Shown here one piece after another: positions 62,472 to 64,000 of a DNA stretch of 64,000 nt. The DNA lies in NCBI GenBank assembly GCA_050260775.1, contig JBLNCP010000049.1:1-64000 (forward strand), written 5' to 3'. The stretch comes from CALABS01 sp050260775. GTDB lineage: Bacteria; Pseudomonadota; Alphaproteobacteria; Rhodospirillales; Magnetospirillaceae. The notes below the pieces were generated by a model. It saw only the letters and a list, made by a program, of their open reading frames with translations. It was not told the DNA's origin and searched no databases. The position numbers and the translations under genes were made by a program. Every line of letters begins with the position of its first letter. Positions within the stretch are counted from its first letter, which is position 1.

Positions 62472-64000
62472 GTTGGCGCCCACGCTGGTGCTGGCCGGCC
62501 TGGCGGTGCTGGTGCTGCCCTCGGTCTCGCGCGGCGACGGCCGGGGCCGTGCGGCGGTCATGCTGGTGGCCGTCGCGGCGATGCTGCGCTACCTGATATG
62601 GCGACTGACCGAGACACTGCCGCCGCTGTCGGCCGCCCCTGCCGATCTGTGGATGTGGGCGATGGCGGTGTTCGAGGCTCTGGCGCTTGGCAATGCGATC
62701 CTGACGGCGCTGTTCCTGATCCGCCGCTCCGACCGCAGCCGCGAGGCCGACCTGGGCGAGGCCCGACTGGTGGCCCGGGGCTCGTTGCCTGGCGTCGATG
62801 TGATCCTGCCCACCTACAACGAAGGTCCGGAGATCCTCGAGCGCTCCATCCTCGGCGCCCTGGCGCTCGATTGGCCCGACCTCAGGGTCTGGGTGCTCGA
62901 CGACGGCCGGCGGCCGTGGCTGGCCGAGCTCTGCCGCGCCAACGGCGTGCGCTACGCCACCCGCCAGGGCAACGACAACGGCAAGGCCGGCAATATCAAT
63001 GCCTGGCTGGATTCCGGTCGGGCCGAGGCGGCGCCCTACCTCCTGGTGCTCGACGCCGATTTCGTGCCCCAGCGCAATCTGCTGCGGCGGGTGGTCGGGC
63101 TGTTCGACGACGACACGATTGCCCTGGTGCAGACGCCCCAGAGCTTCTTCAACCCCGACCCGATCCAGCTCAACCTGCTGGCGGGCGGGGCGTTCGCCGA
63201 CGAACAGCGCTTCTTCTACCATGAGTTCCAGCCGGCCCTGGACGCGTGGGGCGCATCGTTCTGTTGCGGCACGTCCTTCGTGGTGCGCCGCGACCGCCTG
63301 GACGCGGTCGGAGGCATTCCCACCTGCACGGTCACCGAGGACATGATGACCACCTATGCGCTGGCCGCCCGGGGCTGGCGCACCGTCTATCTGGCCGAGC
63401 CGCTGTCGGTGGGGATGGCGCCGGAAGGACTGGCGGAATTCGTGAGCCAGCGCGGGCGCTGGTGCCTGGGGACGGTGCAGGCCCTGCGCTCGCCCGCCGG
63501 GCCGTTGCGGGTGCTCTCCCTCTCCTGGGCGCATCGCCTGTGCTTCTTCAATGCCCAGCTGTTCTGGCTGGCCTCGGTTCCGCTGATGCTGCTGGCGATG
63601 GCCGCTCCCGCCGTGTTCTGGTGGACGGGAACGCCCGCCTTCCTCGCCGAACCGGGTGAGTTCCTGTCTTACTTCGGCCCCCGCTTCCTCGCCGAGGCGG
63701 TGGCGATCGGCTGGGTGTCGCGCTGGTCGGTGATGCCGCTGCTCTCGGGCATCGCCCCGCTGGTGGTCGCTCCCGCCGCCGCCGCCGCCGCGCTGAAGGC
63801 GCTGTTCTTTCCGTATGGCCATCGCTTCCGCGTGACGCTGAAGGGCGGTGACCGAGGCCGCGTGGTGGTGCACCGCTCGGCCCTCGTGTGGCTGGGCGGG
63901 CTGATGGCGTTGATCGCGGCCGGCATGGCGGCGGGCCAGTTCCCCGAACTCGCCGCCCCGGTCGTCGCGAGGGCGAACACGGTGAACATCGCCTGGAGCG
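62458..64000 (+). CDS. BcsA-like processive glycosyltransferase (3' end outside window)
   Basis: The frame from ATG 62458 is open to the end of the window (514 codons). Hydrophobic segments (about 7-22, 32-48, 65-88) precede a GT2 domain with the full processive signature: DDG at 148-150, DAD at 199-201, FFNPDP near 230, TED at 293-295 and QRGRW at 331-335. More membrane helices follow (about 355-510). Such enzymes polymerise UDP-glucose or similar sugars while exporting the chain, often under c-di-GMP control through a PilZ domain; that region would lie beyond the window. It overlaps the membrane-fusion gene by 14 bp. Cellulose, curdlan or mixed-linkage glucan are possible products. Confidence 0.93.
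   Translation, partial: MVLPELAPTLVLAGLAVLVLPSVSRGDGRGRAAVMLVAVAAMLRYLIWRLTETLPPLSAAPADLWMWAMAVFEALALGNAILTALFLIRRSDRSREADLGEARLVARGSLPGVDVILPTYNEGPEILERSILGALALDWPDLRVWVLDDGRRPWLAELCRANGVRYATRQGNDNGKAGNINAWLDSGRAEAAPYLLVLDADFVPQRNLLRRVVGLFDDDTIALVQTPQSFFNPDPIQLNLLAGGAFADEQRFFYHEFQPALDAWGASFCCGTSFVVRRDRLDAVGGIPTCTVTEDMMTTYALAARGWRTVYLAEPLSVGMAPEGLAEFVSQRGRWCLGTVQALRSPAGPLRVLSLSWAHRLCFFNAQLFWLASVPLMLLAMAAPAVFWWTGTPAFLAEPGEFLSYFGPRFLAEAVAIGWVSRWSVMPLLSGIAPLVVAPAAAAAALKALFFPYGHRFRVTLKGGDRGRVVVHRSALVWLGGLMALIAAGMAAGQFPELAAPVVARANTVNIAWS

Overview
The window is gene-dense, high-GC DNA from an alphaproteobacterium. The gene content suggests a Rhodospirillaceae/Magnetospirillum-like organism: SoeABC-type sulfite dehydrogenase, CcoG, many two-component and c-di-GMP proteins, and a large surface-glycan locus. 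No taxonomic marker such as rRNA is present, so this is an inference. No tRNA, rRNA, CRISPR array, insertion sequence or phage is visible. The only repeats found are three copies of a roughly 90-bp palindromic intergenic element. No gene-free stretch exceeds 300 bases; the longest (23877-24163) shows nothing recognisable.

Layout. 1-4.1 kb: the end of a chemoreceptor, then a histidine kinase carrying an XylR/DmpR-type aromatic-sensing module, overlapping a sigma-54-dependent response regulator. 4-10 kb: metabolite exporter, CBS protein, archaeal/eukaryotic-type prolyl-tRNA synthetase, CPA2-type cation/proton antiporter, thioesterase and a crotonase-fold protein. 10.3-15 kb: soeABC, a cytoplasm-facing molybdoenzyme predicted to oxidise sulfite. 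15-24 kb: MscS channel, XRE regulator, pseudouridine synthase with a SPOR lipoprotein, ModE-like regulator, diguanylate cyclase, small zinc-finger protein, CcoG and a GT-C glycosyltransferase. 24-26 kb: M20 amidohydrolase and TRIC channel.

26-33 kb is a redox-sensing region. A cytochrome b561, a fused monohaem-cytochrome/beta-barrel resembling Cyc2, and a soluble cytochrome c form one operon, followed by an OmpR/QseC-like two-component pair. Next to it is a diguanylate cyclase with a periplasmic c-type haem motif. 33-41 kb holds small regulatory and hypothetical genes: hemerythrin, DUF2061, PepSY-like, a Ser/Thr kinase, CBS, a PAS histidine kinase and DUF72.

41.8-64 kb is a surface glycan and secretion locus. 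One minus-strand operon makes nucleotide sugars: pyruvyl transferase, a small GWAWD-domain protein, galE, rfbC, rfbB and rfbD. A second minus-strand operon starts with a small RTX protein, passes a hairpin, and continues through eight tightly packed genes: GT2, methyltransferase, GT4, GT2, GT4, type I secretion ABC transporter, membrane-fusion protein and GT4. Linkage suggests that secretion of the RTX protein and assembly of a glycan are coupled, possibly as a glycosylated surface layer or an RTX-anchored polysaccharide. Reading the other way, a membrane-fusion protein and a BcsA-like processive glycan synthase, cut by the window end, resemble a bgsBA-type exopolysaccharide pair.
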